Assembly: GCA_905250025.1 (NCBI GenBank) | Contig: CAJNOJ010000140.1 | Location: 186,001-250,000, forward strand | DNA: 64,000 bases | DNA from: Adineta ricciae | Lineage: Eukaryota; Rotifera; Eurotatoria; Adinetida; Adinetidae | Direction of reading: 5' to 3' | Part shown: positions 1 through 10,616 of the stretch, piece by piece | Layout of the letters: the number at the start of each line of letters is the position of its first letter | Position numbering within the stretch: the stretch's first letter is position 1 | Made by a program: the position numbers and the translations under genes | The notes under the pieces: model-generated | Databases searched by the model: none | What the model was told of the DNA's origin: nothing | Seen by the model: only the letters and a program-made list of their open reading frames with translations

Positions 1-147
1 TGTACAGCTTTTGACAAAAATGTCGAAAACAGAAAAGTATTTTTGTCTACTGTGCTCTTGACATTCAATTGTGGATTACATATCAGTGAGAATTCTGATA
101 GGAAACTGAGTGGAAGAATTCGATATTATTTGCTCTCCAAATGGACT

Positions 148-1146
148 TTAATATTGTCTCAAACGGACATAAACGATTGTACGTTGATAGATTTTGCAGA
201 GTTCTTCGGTGAATGTCGGCGATGGAAGGATGAAAAGAAAAAGAGACGTTGGCAATGGTATCAAGTAGATAAAATATGCAATTAAATAGATTGCGTTTTG
301 CCAGGATTGTGTAATGCAATTAAGACGAAAGTTAACGACAAGATAAGGAATCGTTAAGATGGTGAGAACGTAAGGAATGGCGATGTTGCCTTTGTAAGTG
401 TTTAAAACATCTTTGAGACTAGACCAAAATCTTCGATTTTGTTTCGAATCTAGTTTATCTTTAGTAAGAATCATGATCATGACGATCGGTGAAGTCAAAT
501 TGAGAATGAAAGGTAAGATGAGATGCATGGTATTGATTATCGTAACAAACCTAGTGAGTGAATAATTCTGATGATCCGAACTACACCAAGAACGAGTTGG
601 TTTGTACGGGTCACGAAGTAATTGATATTGAAATGGTATATAAAGATTGACAATCAGATGATAGATAATTAATACGGGAATCACTAAACTGGCTGTATGT
701 CGACTGCTTTCTTTATCGAAATGTAAATGTTTATGTGCGACAACGGTTTGCTCGATAAATACACATGCTGTTAACGAATAATATAGAACTGGAATGACAG
801 ATATGAGATACTCGAGAAGAAAACAATCAAGAATTCCGCTGCTTTGTCTGCTGATGATAAGAAATAATCGAAGAGCAAATACGATTGTTCCACATTGTCC
901 AACAATTGTCACCCATAATCGATAGATCCGGTTTCCTCGTCCTTTCGATGCTTGACAAAATGTAGCGATCGATAAAATGTTACATATCGTTCCAAAAGCA
1001 AGCATAACAGCGATACCGCCAAACGCAATCTCTTTGGATAGAAAAGGCATATCTAAGAAAGTCTCCATCGAAATACCAGAATACAGCGTAGTAAACTGAC
1101 AGATTGATCCATAGAAACACGATGGACACTGTGCTGTTGAATTCAT
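148..1146 (-). CDS. Short 7TM receptor with a half EGF domain
   Basis: This is a single-exon gene for a 332-aa membrane protein with about seven hydrophobic segments, the first at residues 38-62. The N-terminus carries CPSCFYGSICQF, which matches the end of the last EGF domain (CASCFFGQQCQL) of the large receptor at 48.4-53.2 kb. The last helices also match it: RRFWSSLKDV, LTIPYLV and ILPSPTF here correspond to KRIWSHLRWK, LTLPHLI and VTPSPLY there. It is therefore a shortened paralogue that kept only half of the last EGF module and the 7TM part. No signal peptide is visible before the Cys pair; two N-terminal NxS/T-like sites would be outside. The ligand is unknown. The frame is intact, so it may be expressed, but it could also be a young relic whose upstream exons are lost. 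Confidence 0.7.
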   Translation of the reverse strand: MNSTAQCPSCFYGSICQFTTLYSGISMETFLDMPFLSKEIAFGGIAVMLAFGTICNILSIATFCQASKGRGNRIYRLWVTIVGQCGTIVFALRLFLIISRQSSGILDCFLLEYLISVIPVLYYSLTACVFIEQTVVAHKHLHFDKESSRHTASLVIPVLIIYHLIVNLYIPFQYQLLRDPYKPTRSWCSSDHQNYSLTRFVTIINTMHLILPFILNLTSPIVMIMILTKDKLDSKQNRRFWSSLKDVLNTYKGNIAIPYVLTILTIPYLVVNFRLNCITQSWQNAIYLIAYFIYLIPLPTSLFLFILPSPTFTEELCKIYQRTIVYVRLRQY

Positions 1147-1898
1147 TCTGTACTAATTAATTATCTGTTAAATAAGAAAAAAGCATTAGAATTAGTATGG
1201 TTTTAACCGAAAATAGATCTATCCGTTCGGTAGGCTAAGGCGTCAGAGACGTTGCCATATGGAAAAAAAAACATTCTTACAGTATTCAATTTCATCTATT
1301 TACTTTACTCTGATGGAAAGAAGAAAACGAAAACTTTCATGCATCAAATTATATACTTTTTTATGGATGAAAACATCGATGTTTTTCTTTACTTGTTGTT
1401 CTGACTAATGTTTTAAAGCTTTTTCTCTCATTCAAAATGATACTTTCATTGCTCTAGTGCGTATTTGTGACCTGGAGGTAACACGTGCTCATCTCTGCAC
1501 ATCGAAATACATTGAGAAAGGTTATGCACTTTCCTGTGAAAGAGAGTTCGCAAATCGAGATGATTAGTATTATTTAACTTGATGAGTTAATCGCTGGAAT
1601 GTAGAAATTTCGTTTTCTTCAACCAGAAGCTAAATAAAGAAATTTTTTATGATGACCATAAAGGTATCGTTCTGAAAAGAAAAAGAATTCGAACGTGGGT
1701 GCGTGTGTGCATTTTTATAGATGCAATACAGTTACTCATTCTACAAATATTGTATTCAGATAGTCAGGATTTGTATATTGTCTGGCTGATATAGATTGTG
1801 TGGGGAAAAGAGTATTATTTCAATCGGATCATGGTATGCGTTTATTTATCGTGTTAGAGTGTCGTTCTATTTCTTGAAATAGATTTGATAATTATATT
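1147..1898. other. Intergenic, no gene seen
   Basis: AT-rich spacer between two genes on the minus strand. No frame with family similarity, RNA gene or repeat was recognised. It should hold the promoter of the 7TM gene and the 3' end of the amidase gene. Confidence 0.5.
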
Positions 1899-2549
1899 TT
1901 AAGCATTTTTAAAACGAGAAAGAGGAAAGTTCGGTCCAGGACACGTGCGACCAACATTGAATTGATCATGAGTGTAGATATTGATACCTCGATAACGGCG
2001 CTTGATATCAGCGACTAATCGAACGCCTGAAGCTATCTGAGCTTCTGGCATAATGTTGTTATTTTGTGTATTACGAACGAATTCAATTCCGATACACCAC
2101 AAATTAGGATTTGGACGACCATAAAATACTGAATTCGTCGTGACAACACCTGCAAAGTAAGATAGAATTGTTTTCGTTTATATCTGAATGCTCCACATTG
2201 AGAAAAAAATCAAAGAATATTTACCATTGTGCCATGCTGTATCATCTTCGCTGACCATCTGTACGACTGTTCCATCTTGTTCTACGACGTAATGTGCCGA
2301 AACTTTACTAGATGGATTTTGAAACCAGGAAACCGTACCACCACCAGCAGTACCATGAAGGGTCAAACCTTCGAAATCACATATTTAAGAAATACAGACG
2401 GAAAAAAACGATTATTTACATGTAATAGCCTGGCCAGAGCGACCACGATTAAAATGTGGAGATGACACTTGTTTGGCCGGTAGATAATCTATCGTCCATG
2501 AATGGATATAACCAACAGTGATGCATAAAAGTAATGCAATGTATTTCAT
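1899..2549 (-). CDS. Secreted N-acetylmuramoyl-L-alanine amidase (Amidase_2 / PGRP fold)
   Basis: Three exons on the minus strand, 2549-2420, 2368-2225 and 2149-1899, join in frame to 174 aa; the introns are 51 and 75 bp. Residues 1-17 (MKYIALLLCITVGYIHS) form a signal peptide. The rest is one Amidase_2 domain with all three expected zinc ligands: His in LTLHGTAGG, His in YTHDQFN and Cys in RTCPGPNF. Exon 2 also has the SAHYVVEQDGTVVQ strand typical of the fold. The enzyme should cut the amide bond between MurNAc and the stem peptide of peptidoglycan outside the cell, in feeding or defence. The HxxxxxxxxCPGP ending is of the bacterial amidase type rather than the animal PGRP type, which suggests horizontal gain followed by intron gain (inference). 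The basic residue before CP is Arg here rather than the more usual Lys. Confidence 0.85.
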
Positions 2550-3337
2550 GATTGTGTTTTTGCTACAAAAAATTTTCATGAAGAAATAGATGTCGATGAA
2601 TAGAGAATGAAAACATACCGTCTGTGATGAAAATATAACTGATCTACTTCTAATTTATAGTTCGATATTTTCAATCCAAATACTATGTAACTAAATACAT
2701 TGATCTGCATTAATCAGTTAATACCTCGAAGTGATTGCTTCGATCTATATCGTCAAATCGATCATTTATTTTTCAATTTTTCAACTGTGTGATCACTAAA
2801 ATAAAATGACATCTTTCTTTCTTGTTGGTACTAGTTTTTTTTGCATATGCACATCTACGATTACAATTATCTTGCGCATATGTTTGTATTTGAGTGTCAA
2901 TGTTACGAAGTGCAATCATAAGCTCTAAGTTGTCTTTAGTATTTATGCATGTAATGGAAAACTACAGGTCTTTCGCACAAAACGAGCATTATTTGACATC
3001 GTCCAGCACGTTATCCGTATAAATATCAAAAGAAAGAAAATGGAAGAATGAGATTTATATATAAGCACAACGCTACGATTTTATATTGCTTTTATTCTGG
3101 ATACGCAACGGAGAAAAATCAAGAAGTACTGTTTAAATTGCCAACGTATACGCTTCTTTCCGGATGTTTCTTTCGACTCAATCAATAAAGCGCATCACGC
3201 AACCTTTTTCTTTTACAATGTGCTGGTCTTTATAGTGTGTAATATTTCCGATACGATCTCATCATCAATGACGCTTTTATTTCAAAACTGTTTGTTTCAA
3301 TGCTTTGATTTTTCGTGGTATATATAGTTAACCGACG
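2550..3337. other. Intergenic, divergent promoter region
   Basis: AT-rich spacer between divergently transcribed genes. TATA-like words occur near 3057 (tatataagc) and 3319. No coding frame was supported. Confidence 0.4.
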
Positions 3338-3987
3338 ATGAGCTCGCGAAAATTTTACTCGATCTCGTTTGTCATTATTATAAATGCATTGTTAATTACT
3401 TCTGGTTTCATCGCTACTACCAAGTATGTCGCAATACGAAATAGAAATCGTCAATATATGAATAGTACATGCTATGTGATTAATCGTACGTGTATAGAGC
3501 AACAATGCAAATATTGTATGTCGGCAAACGGTTGGAGAAGTAAATCTTGCGAAATTTATCGATGTTGGAATGAATATCTTACAATCTCATATCCGATTCG
3601 GAATGGAAGTGAAATCAAAAGTACTCTTACTCATAATCACGTTCGTGAGTGCAGTTGGAATATGGAAGTACGAGATCTGTCCTATACTGTCAATTTTCTC
3701 TATTGAAATACATTCGTCTACTTTAGATCGGTAGTAGTTACTCATGTTTCTATCAGCAACTACGCGTCAATTTAATTGAATGGCATCTACCAGCTGAACA
3801 AATTTATTTCATTTTACTTTTTATATCTTTCTTCCTCTTTGGTATTATACTCATATCATGTTTATTTTTCAAATGGAGACTCGTACGTAGAAAAACGAAA
3901 TCCAACTTTTCTCATTTTATCCAACACGATTCGGCTGTATTCGAACAAAATGACCAATTGAACTCTGGTCAAAGCTTAATGGATTGA
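3338..3987 (+). CDS. Two-TM protein with eight-Cys extracellular loop
   Basis: Two exons, 3338-3667 and 3727-3987, join in phase across a 59-bp intron (GTACGA..TTTAG) to give 196 aa. Residues 8-32 form a first hydrophobic helix. A loop of about 110 residues follows, with eight cysteines and NxS/T sites (for example NSTC, NRTC). A second helix (FILLFISFFLFGIILISCLF) precedes a short basic cytoplasmic tail. Size, two helices and an even-Cys loop recall the beta subunits of BK potassium channels, but I see no diagnostic motif, so that is only a topological analogy. The donor is not a strong consensus; however, it is the only one tried that keeps the frame into the second helix. A TATA-like word lies only about 12 bp before the ATG, so the true transcription start is unclear. 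Confidence 0.55.
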
Positions 3988-4277
3988 AGTTGTAGAATAT
4001 CTTTACAAACAACGGCGAGTTTTCCCGAACGCTAGCTATGATTCGATCATAAATGGTTTCACAAATCGATAGCTGACCAGTTCGTTATAGTAAATCGTAT
4101 TGATTCCCTGGTATTTGTACTATTTTCAAATAAAAGTCTTCTCACTTCGCGTTTATTGCTACAAATCGACTGATTATTACAAACATCATATTCTGAATAT
4201 GTGATATTTCTAAGAAAGCAAAAACCTCAGATTCGTTTTTCATCTAAAAATTCCACTTCGATGAGAATGTATCCAAA

Positions 4278-5390
4278 TCAACAGAAAACTCTCATTAAAG
4301 TCCATTCTACACACGAATTATCGTTTGGATTGATTTCATGGTGAAGAAATCGATAACCATTTTTCCATAGTTGGTTGAACATCTGTTGATGCAATGTTGC
4401 ATGATAAATATCACGTGACCACCAATGAGATTCGAACGAAATCTGAAATGGTAAGGTAAATTCTCGTGCAGAATTCAACATATCCGCAAACACGGCATAT
4501 TCAGCTCCTTCAATATCCATTTTCAACACATGAACACGTTCGTGATCATTTTCTTTCAAGATTTCACTAAAACGTTTAAATACATAAGTTTGATTTTGAC
4601 GATGTCGATTTGTTCCATTATTTGGATACATGTATTCTTGTAAATTCGTCTTTTCACCCATACATACTTGGTGAAAGTGAACATTTCGAATCGGGTTTTT
4701 CGGAGGTAAGCTTGTACAATCATAAGTGTAAACTTTACATGATGTTCGTTTCGCGATCGATTCTTCGAATTCAAAATGATTATTCGAACCTAAGCTATAT
4801 ACAATACAATCGACCGATGGTGCAAGACTTGAAAGTCCACATAAAACTTTTCCTGTATCAGTGGACTTTCCATAACGTTTCAATCCATATTTGTCCGGAC
4901 ATGGAAGATGTTTTGTGTCAGGATAGATCATAAGTACAATATTTTCTTCGGTTGTATTAGGTGAACGAGCGACTTCCGTTAAAATATCGTATACATTTTG
5001 TAGTTGTTTTTGTGACCACTCGTACCAAATATGTTCCAAATAGAAAACAGTTTTTCGATCGTAAGTGGACAGAAATGGATTAGACGAACACCATTGAAGT
5101 CCTGGGGATAACGGTGAATGTGTGAAATCGCTCATATTTTTTAACATTTTCGAAGCTTGTTGGAAATGAAAGGAATCGTGTCGCGTCCAATGAGTTTCTT
5201 CAATTATCCACGGTGACAAATATCTCATAATAACAAACGTATGTACGATCAGTAATAGAATAACCAATAAGATACGCATTTTTCTAAATAATATTTTTAT
5301 TGGCATTATCATGTGTTTGAAAATGGCTAAGATATAGAAAGTGTAATGTTTTCTGCGAGAAAAAAGTACATAGGTCATACCTTTATTCAT
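4278..5390 (-). CDS. Membrane-anchored FkbM/METTL24-like methyltransferase
   Basis: A single exon encodes 370 aa. A short basic N-terminus is followed by one hydrophobic helix (about residues 39-57, ILLVILLLIVHTFVIM), giving type II topology with the enzyme part in the Golgi lumen or outside. The C-terminal half contains VHVLKMDIEGAEYAVF (about residue 290), the hallmark of the FkbM/Methyltransf_21 group of SAM-dependent methyltransferases, followed by ISFESHWW, as in METTL24-like animal proteins. The substrate is unknown; glycans are likely given the topology. A second ATG at residue 29 (MPIKILF) sits just before the helix and is an alternative start. The gene stands alone, convergent with the upstream two-TM gene. 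Confidence 0.75.
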   Translation of the reverse strand: MNKGMTYVLFSRRKHYTFYILAIFKHMIMPIKILFRKMRILLVILLLIVHTFVIMRYLSPWIIEETHWTRHDSFHFQQASKMLKNMSDFTHSPLSPGLQWCSSNPFLSTYDRKTVFYLEHIWYEWSQKQLQNVYDILTEVARSPNTTEENIVLMIYPDTKHLPCPDKYGLKRYGKSTDTGKVLCGLSSLAPSVDCIVYSLGSNNHFEFEESIAKRTSCKVYTYDCTSLPPKNPIRNVHFHQVCMGEKTNLQEYMYPNNGTNRHRQNQTYVFKRFSEILKENDHERVHVLKMDIEGAEYAVFADMLNSAREFTLPFQISFESHWWSRDIYHATLHQQMFNQLWKNGYRFLHHEINPNDNSCVEWTLMRVFC

Positions 5391-6484
5391 CGATCAAATG
5401 TGAAGTATGTGGTCTTCCACTTTCTTAGTCGATATGTGCAAATTCTTTGAGAAGCCGGTTTTTTAGATAAATTTCTGATTAACTACAATCGGCTGGACCG
5501 ATGAAAGGAACTGTTGCGTTCTCTCGAAAGAATTACTGCTTTCTAATCAGTCTTTACTAGATTTTTTCCTCTTTTCTGTTCGATGTAGAAATATTAAGAG
5601 AGGAAGACGAACTCAGTGTTGTCAAATAGTCAGTACGCTGAAGGCAAGGAAACAGAATTTTTTTCTTTCTTCTGTCATTCGGGAAGATGGCAAGATTCTT
5701 GTCGGTCGTCTTAATTACAAAATCAGAATTATGCTTTCTTCTCTAGCGCATGTAACAACGATGAATAAGAAGTTCAAGATGCGGTTCTAGATGTACTTAC
5801 ATAGATATGGAAAAGCAAATGTAATTTAAAGGAAACAGGTCAAATTTGTAATGTTAATGTCCATTTAGTTTTTTAAAACTACGGGCGACACAACACAATC
5901 GTTGTAATATAGACATGTGCACGGTCACAGTTGATCGAACAGATTGAATATTGCTCGAAAGAAGAAAATTGACTATTTTCGAATATAATGTGTCATTAAA
6001 ATTATTTCATTCACTAATATATCATAAAAACTGCCTTCACGATCATACAGATCGTCGTATGTGTACTTTGATGAGTTCTTGATAAAAATTCCTTTTCAGA
6101 TAGATGCTACTATTTGACATAGATAATGTCCGTCGTTATGTTGAAGCTATCGTCATTTCATGCGTAAAGGTAAATATCTATGCATTTTATATCTTATTTG
6201 AGTGAATGTTTTTTTGTTTGGATTATTTATTTGAAGAAATTAAACTCGTTGTAGCGTGAATGACTCACGACGTTCTAAGATGGTTAAGTAGAAGAACGAG
6301 AAAAAGAAGCAAACAGAAAAGCATCATATATGAGAACAGAAGAATTCGAAAAAAAGAAAGGTAAACGCGTCATACAGTACATCGATTACAAAGTAAGCCG
6401 TTTTGTTCACGCGAACACACATTACTTTTTTACCCTTTAACGTTAAGATCATCTTTTGAGGCGTTTCGTTTTTCGATCTCATAA
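5391..6484. other. Intergenic, no gene seen
   Basis: Spacer between divergent genes. A possible non-coding leader exon of the fatty-acid-binding gene could end near 6170 (aaag|gtaaat), but this is not proven. Nothing else was recognised. Confidence 0.4.
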
Positions 6485-7086
6485 ATGGCTGCTCAAAACA
6501 ACACTGATGCGTTTAAGGGAGCATGGGACTTTGTATGTAGTATATGCGTTAAGACTAAATAACTTTTTCGATATTTTTCTCAAGGTTGATGGTGATGACA
6601 GCGACGAATACTTGAAAGAATTGGGTGTTGGTAAGATGGGACGAATGATGGCTAAAACAGTCAAACCGAGACTGGTGATTAGTGAAAGCGATGGTAAATG
6701 GTCACTTCGAACAGAAACGACTCTCAAAACAATGACGATCGAATTTACACCTAATGTCGAATACGAAGAAGTTACAGGAGATGGTCGTCACCTCACAGTA
6801 AAAGTTTTTTCACGTGAAGATTAGCTTCACAAAGGTATCTTCTATTATTTTCATTTAACAAGGGGACTATTCGATTTGAAAATGGTAAATGGATTCAAAA
6901 CATGGTCGATAAAAATGGAAAGCCATCTTCGACAACACGATGGGTAGATGATAAAGACCAATTACAAACAGTAACACAAACGATTTAAATCGATTTTCTT
7001 TTTCATAAATAACCTTTTGATTTATTTTTCAGATCGCCGAATGTGGACACGCTAAAGTTCATAAATATTACAAGCGAGTGAAATAG
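6485..7086 (+). CDS. Fatty-acid-binding protein (FABP/CRABP family)
   Basis: Four exons, 6485-6532, 6585-6797, 6863-6970 and 7033-7086, join to 140 aa, the usual FABP length. The introns are 52, 65 and 62 bp. The N-terminus FKGAWDF, the exon-2 helix-turn (DEYLKELGVGKMGRMMAK), the strand TMTIEFTP and the C-terminal KVHKYYKRVK are family hallmarks; the last contains the R/K-x-Y-x-R type carboxylate-binding residues. The protein should be a cytosolic ten-stranded beta barrel that binds fatty acids or retinoids. Four exons is the conserved vertebrate/invertebrate FABP number. A polyadenylation-like aataaa lies near 7230. Each intron was chosen by frame and family alignment; the third donor (GTAACA) is weak. 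Confidence 0.85.
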
Positions 7087-7292
7087 ATGAACTCTATGAG
7101 ATTTCTCAACCAACATTCTCGTTAGTTTATTCCAGCGGTTCAGAACAATATAGTATTATTCCTTTCGTTCGATAAAATGTATATTCAGAATGCTATGCTA
7201 TATTTTTGTTGATATTTGAATACAAAAAAATAAACGTTTGGTAGTATGTGAAGAATATTTTGATTAGTAAAGTATACCAGCTACTAGGAAGA

Positions 7293-8681
7293 CTAGTAGA
7301 AGTGACCATGATAATATCGTTGAGGTGCTGCAAATTGTGGAGGTCTTCTCATCGACGGATATGGGTACGCAGGTTGATGTTGAGGAGGAACAACAAGTGC
7401 TGCATTTCCATATCGACCCATTCCTGCCATTTGTCTCATCATTATCATTCTTCGATTATCTTCATCACGAGATAAAAAGTAATTTACAACACCTCGTTGA
7501 ATCGCCTCGATTCGACGTGCTCCGAAATCCAAATCAAATCGACGTTTGTTTGTCAAATAAATCACACCCGACTGCTCATCTCTCGCCAAGTCTTTTATCG
7601 GAGAAAACTCATAGTGTGATAAGATTAACCTATAACAAACACACAAAATAATACTACAGTCTATCAAATACTTCTACAAAGCCGTCCTTTCGTACCATCT
7701 TCCGAAATGACTTCGACTGTTTCGACTTCCAGATCGTCGATGATAAACATTCACATCCACATAACCAACATTGCCACCATATCCAGCTATCGCACCAACT
7801 CGATCACTCCAGCTCTTCGCTAACATAGCATAATCTTGATGTATATTACTTGGATATGTCTCCCTGATTCGACCTAATAAAGCAAAGGCAAAATGCAAAT
7901 CATCTGATCCAACAATACAGAAATCCATGAGACCACCAATTGCACTAAAAGTACTTCGATGCATTGCCCAAGCCAGACCTGGATGAACATGTCCATATGG
8001 ATAATTTGCTTCAATCGCTTTACCATGACGAATGGCATACCCAACTGAATACTTTCTTTTTAACACTTCACGTTTACCACCAGCACCAGTCATGAAAGCA
8101 ACTTTGAACATTTGAACTATAGGATATCGATCAAGAGCAGCCATTGTTAACTGCGGCCAATCTAGACGCTATATACACAATAGAAGAAACAAAACAGTTG
8201 TCATCTGAAACTGTGGTGAGGATGTGTAGAAAAACACATCACGATGTCTCACTTCGAATTCAACATCTGCATCGATCCATGCGATTCGATCAATGTGAGG
8301 TGGTAGTTGTTGCACAACGATATTGATGAGATTTTCTTTCATCCATATGATGGATGGAGCTATGACTTGAAAATGTTGTGGATTATTTGGCTGTGTGACT
8401 TCGAATCGTTGTGGTGGCAAACCGTATCGTGTTGCTGATTCGAAGATACATTCGATAGTAAAGAGATTGACACCTGAACGTGCCATATGATATGCAAATT
8501 GTCGATATCGTTGGTAACGAGTTTGATATCGAACAGGATTGAACATCACTGTAATGATGGCCAAACGTGAAAACTGATTCCGACGCAGATACGTTGCAAT
8601 GTTACGTCGATACATAGCAAGCATTTCGTGTAAAAACAAACGGAGAGTAAAAGCGAATGACCATACTTTGATTATTTTCAT
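7293..8681 (-). CDS. Glycosyltransferase-like protein, copy 1
   Basis: Three exons on the minus strand, 8681-8253, 8168-7678 and 7629-7293, give 418 aa; the introns are 84 and 48 bp. A short hydrophobic N-terminus (VWSFAFTLRLFLHEML) precedes the core. The core has LAIITVMFNP near its start, a DxD-like AWIDADVEF, GLAWAMHRSTF and VGSDDLHFAFAL, which together look like a GT-A type glycosyltransferase found in bacteria and large viruses. The C-tail (from about residue 365) is Met/Pro/Arg/Tyr-rich low complexity. The acceptor is unknown. A second copy lies inverted at 54.8-56.1 kb; the shared part is nearly identical but both protein ends differ. Stop and start codons are clean, so the copy appears functional. 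Foreign origin is likely but not shown. Confidence 0.7.
7677..8595 (-). repeat. Inverted homologous tract, arm 1 (conversion tract)
   Basis: This arm pairs with 54824-55742 in inverted orientation. Read by eye it is identical for about 754 bp from the 5' edge, including the whole 84-bp first intron; then differences appear (two near the NIHQ/NINR codons, three near the end of exon 2, one in intron 2) and increase through exon 3. Upstream of 8595 the two genes are abruptly different. Confidence 0.85.
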
Positions 8682-10616
8682 TACCTTTTAAAGAACATGA
8701 AAAAAATTTTCGTCCTGTTTTCACTTGATGATGAGAATGACACGGTTGAGTAGAGCATGTGAACCTACCAAATGGAAGGCAGATAATAAGAAAATATGTG
8801 TTCTATGTAATTTCATTTGAATTATGTAATCACTCCATACAGGTCTCTAAAAAGAACGGACTGTACTATAAATTCCTACATTTGATTTACTCATCCAAAA
8901 CAAAATGCAAAAAGATTCTTCAATTCTTTTTATTTCATAGAATACAAATATTTTCTTTCTCTGCAATGCTACGTTAAGAACTGAAAAGTATCGAACCAAT
9001 AAATCCAATGGTTTCCCTGTTCTGAAACTGAACCATAATCAAGCGTGTCTATTTGTGAAATCAAGTCAATAACATTGAATGTTGCTAAACTGCCATTATT
9101 CGTAATCGTCTTTCAGAGAGGTTCGGTGCATTCGTGCAAATAATGGTTCCATTATTCGCAGACTAAGATTAACTCATGCCTAGTACTTCAATCTCCAAAA
9201 TTATAAACCACTATACGATCACGCAGATCAACACTGATTGTATCATTATTCTTGATCCACCTGTATAGCTTACAAAAAAGAAACAGATAGACTAGATCAA
9301 AATAGCCATTCTAATATTTTTCAAAAGATGTCATGCAATCACTTGACTATGAAAATCCCCAGAAAATGGAAATTTCCCACGCTGGAATATTCCTTCTTTG
9401 AGATGGTTTTATCCGACTACGCACATGTAACTTATATATACGACACGATTTTTTCTTTCTTTCCTTTGTATGTATTACCTCTTCTCTTTCTCTTGATGGT
9501 ATGCTTTGGAAGAAAACTGTCACTTGTTTATATAGAACCGAAGTATTCTTTTCGCGATTAGTAAATCTATCTCTCAATGGAAGCACGCTGTCGTCACAAC
9601 AATACAACAGAGAAGTGACGTTTCTGTCTTCAAATAGATGCAATTCAAGTGGAGTTGTCTGAAAAAAATGATGAAACATGCCCCCACTTTGGAGACAAAA
9701 CACAATTAAAATGGAAGAACTGAGAGTTCGCTTGTCAGTTGTAATTTATGAAGAGCAAAAAATATGGTGTCCAACGCCATCGAACAAAAAATGTATTGTT
9801 TATGATTATGAATTAACAAAAAAATAAGTTGTCGGAGAGTCTATTGGATTTTTACTATGAAATCATGGAAAAATTGTTGTCGCTTTCGTCGGGTTCGGTA
9901 GAAAGTGCCGAAAAGTAAATCATTAAGTAGACAAACGTCCAAAAAAAAGCAGAAGAAAACTTTTATATAGGGTAATCTTCTTTTTCTTTTTCCGATGTTT
10001 GCCTGTTCGACAATTCTTTTTCGGTATTTTCCGGCAAACGCCTTTCATCATGTGATCTGGTTGACTTTGTTCGATGATTCATTGGGAAAAAACATAAAAA
10101 GAAAACCAAATACGTATGGTGTTCCGTTAGGCACTTCATTATACAAATAGTAGTATGTTGCGCCACGTTGCATCATGTAGATATTAGGATGCGAAGGAAA
10201 AGTTGTCCTCTTTTGAAGTAGGCATGACTACTCTATGTATGTGTACGTGATTCTCTTGTTCTCTTCCTTCTTTTTCTCCATTCTGTAGATTGTAATCACG
10301 TGTCTTTTTTCGTAATTTCATAAGAATTGCTTGGTTTTTACTGTTCGTTTTTTTTAAAGTAACCACATTAAACCATTGAGTGTGAGTGAATAATCCAACG
10401 AGGCCTGATCTCCGAAATTCAGATATTTTCCTTCTTTTAACAGTTGGACTCAATGTTGATTTTGCTTGTGTAAAAACCGAAAAAGTTACGCGAGACTGAA
10501 TAAACCACCATGAAAAAATACTTTTATTTTCATTAAATGCGTTAAACAATACTAGACTATCACTACAATTGAGAATATAGTTTTAGATTTGACACAGCGT
10601 CGTTAAAATTATTTTC
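8682..10616. other. Intergenic, no gene seen
   Basis: About 1.9 kb of AT-rich spacer upstream of two divergent genes. Open frames of 60-120 codons occur on both strands but are low-complexity, overlap each other and show no family motif. Nothing supported. Confidence 0.45.

Noticed and set aside
43..319. Open frames on both strands at the left edge
   Set aside because: They overlap each other and the 3' end of the 7TM gene, with no motif; shadows.
1795..1810. TGTGTGGGG as a telomere-like repeat
   Set aside because: Single occurrence, no array of the bdelloid-type repeat.
7248..7651. Plus-strand frames under glycosyltransferase copy 1
   Set aside because: They are antisense to exon 3 of a well-supported gene. 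The mirror frame exists at copy 2 for the same reason.
9347..10549. Minus-strand frames of 67-121 codons upstream of the kinase
   Set aside because: Low-complexity Lys/Glu/Phe-rich text, no motif, no splice joins, and overlapping frames on the other strand.
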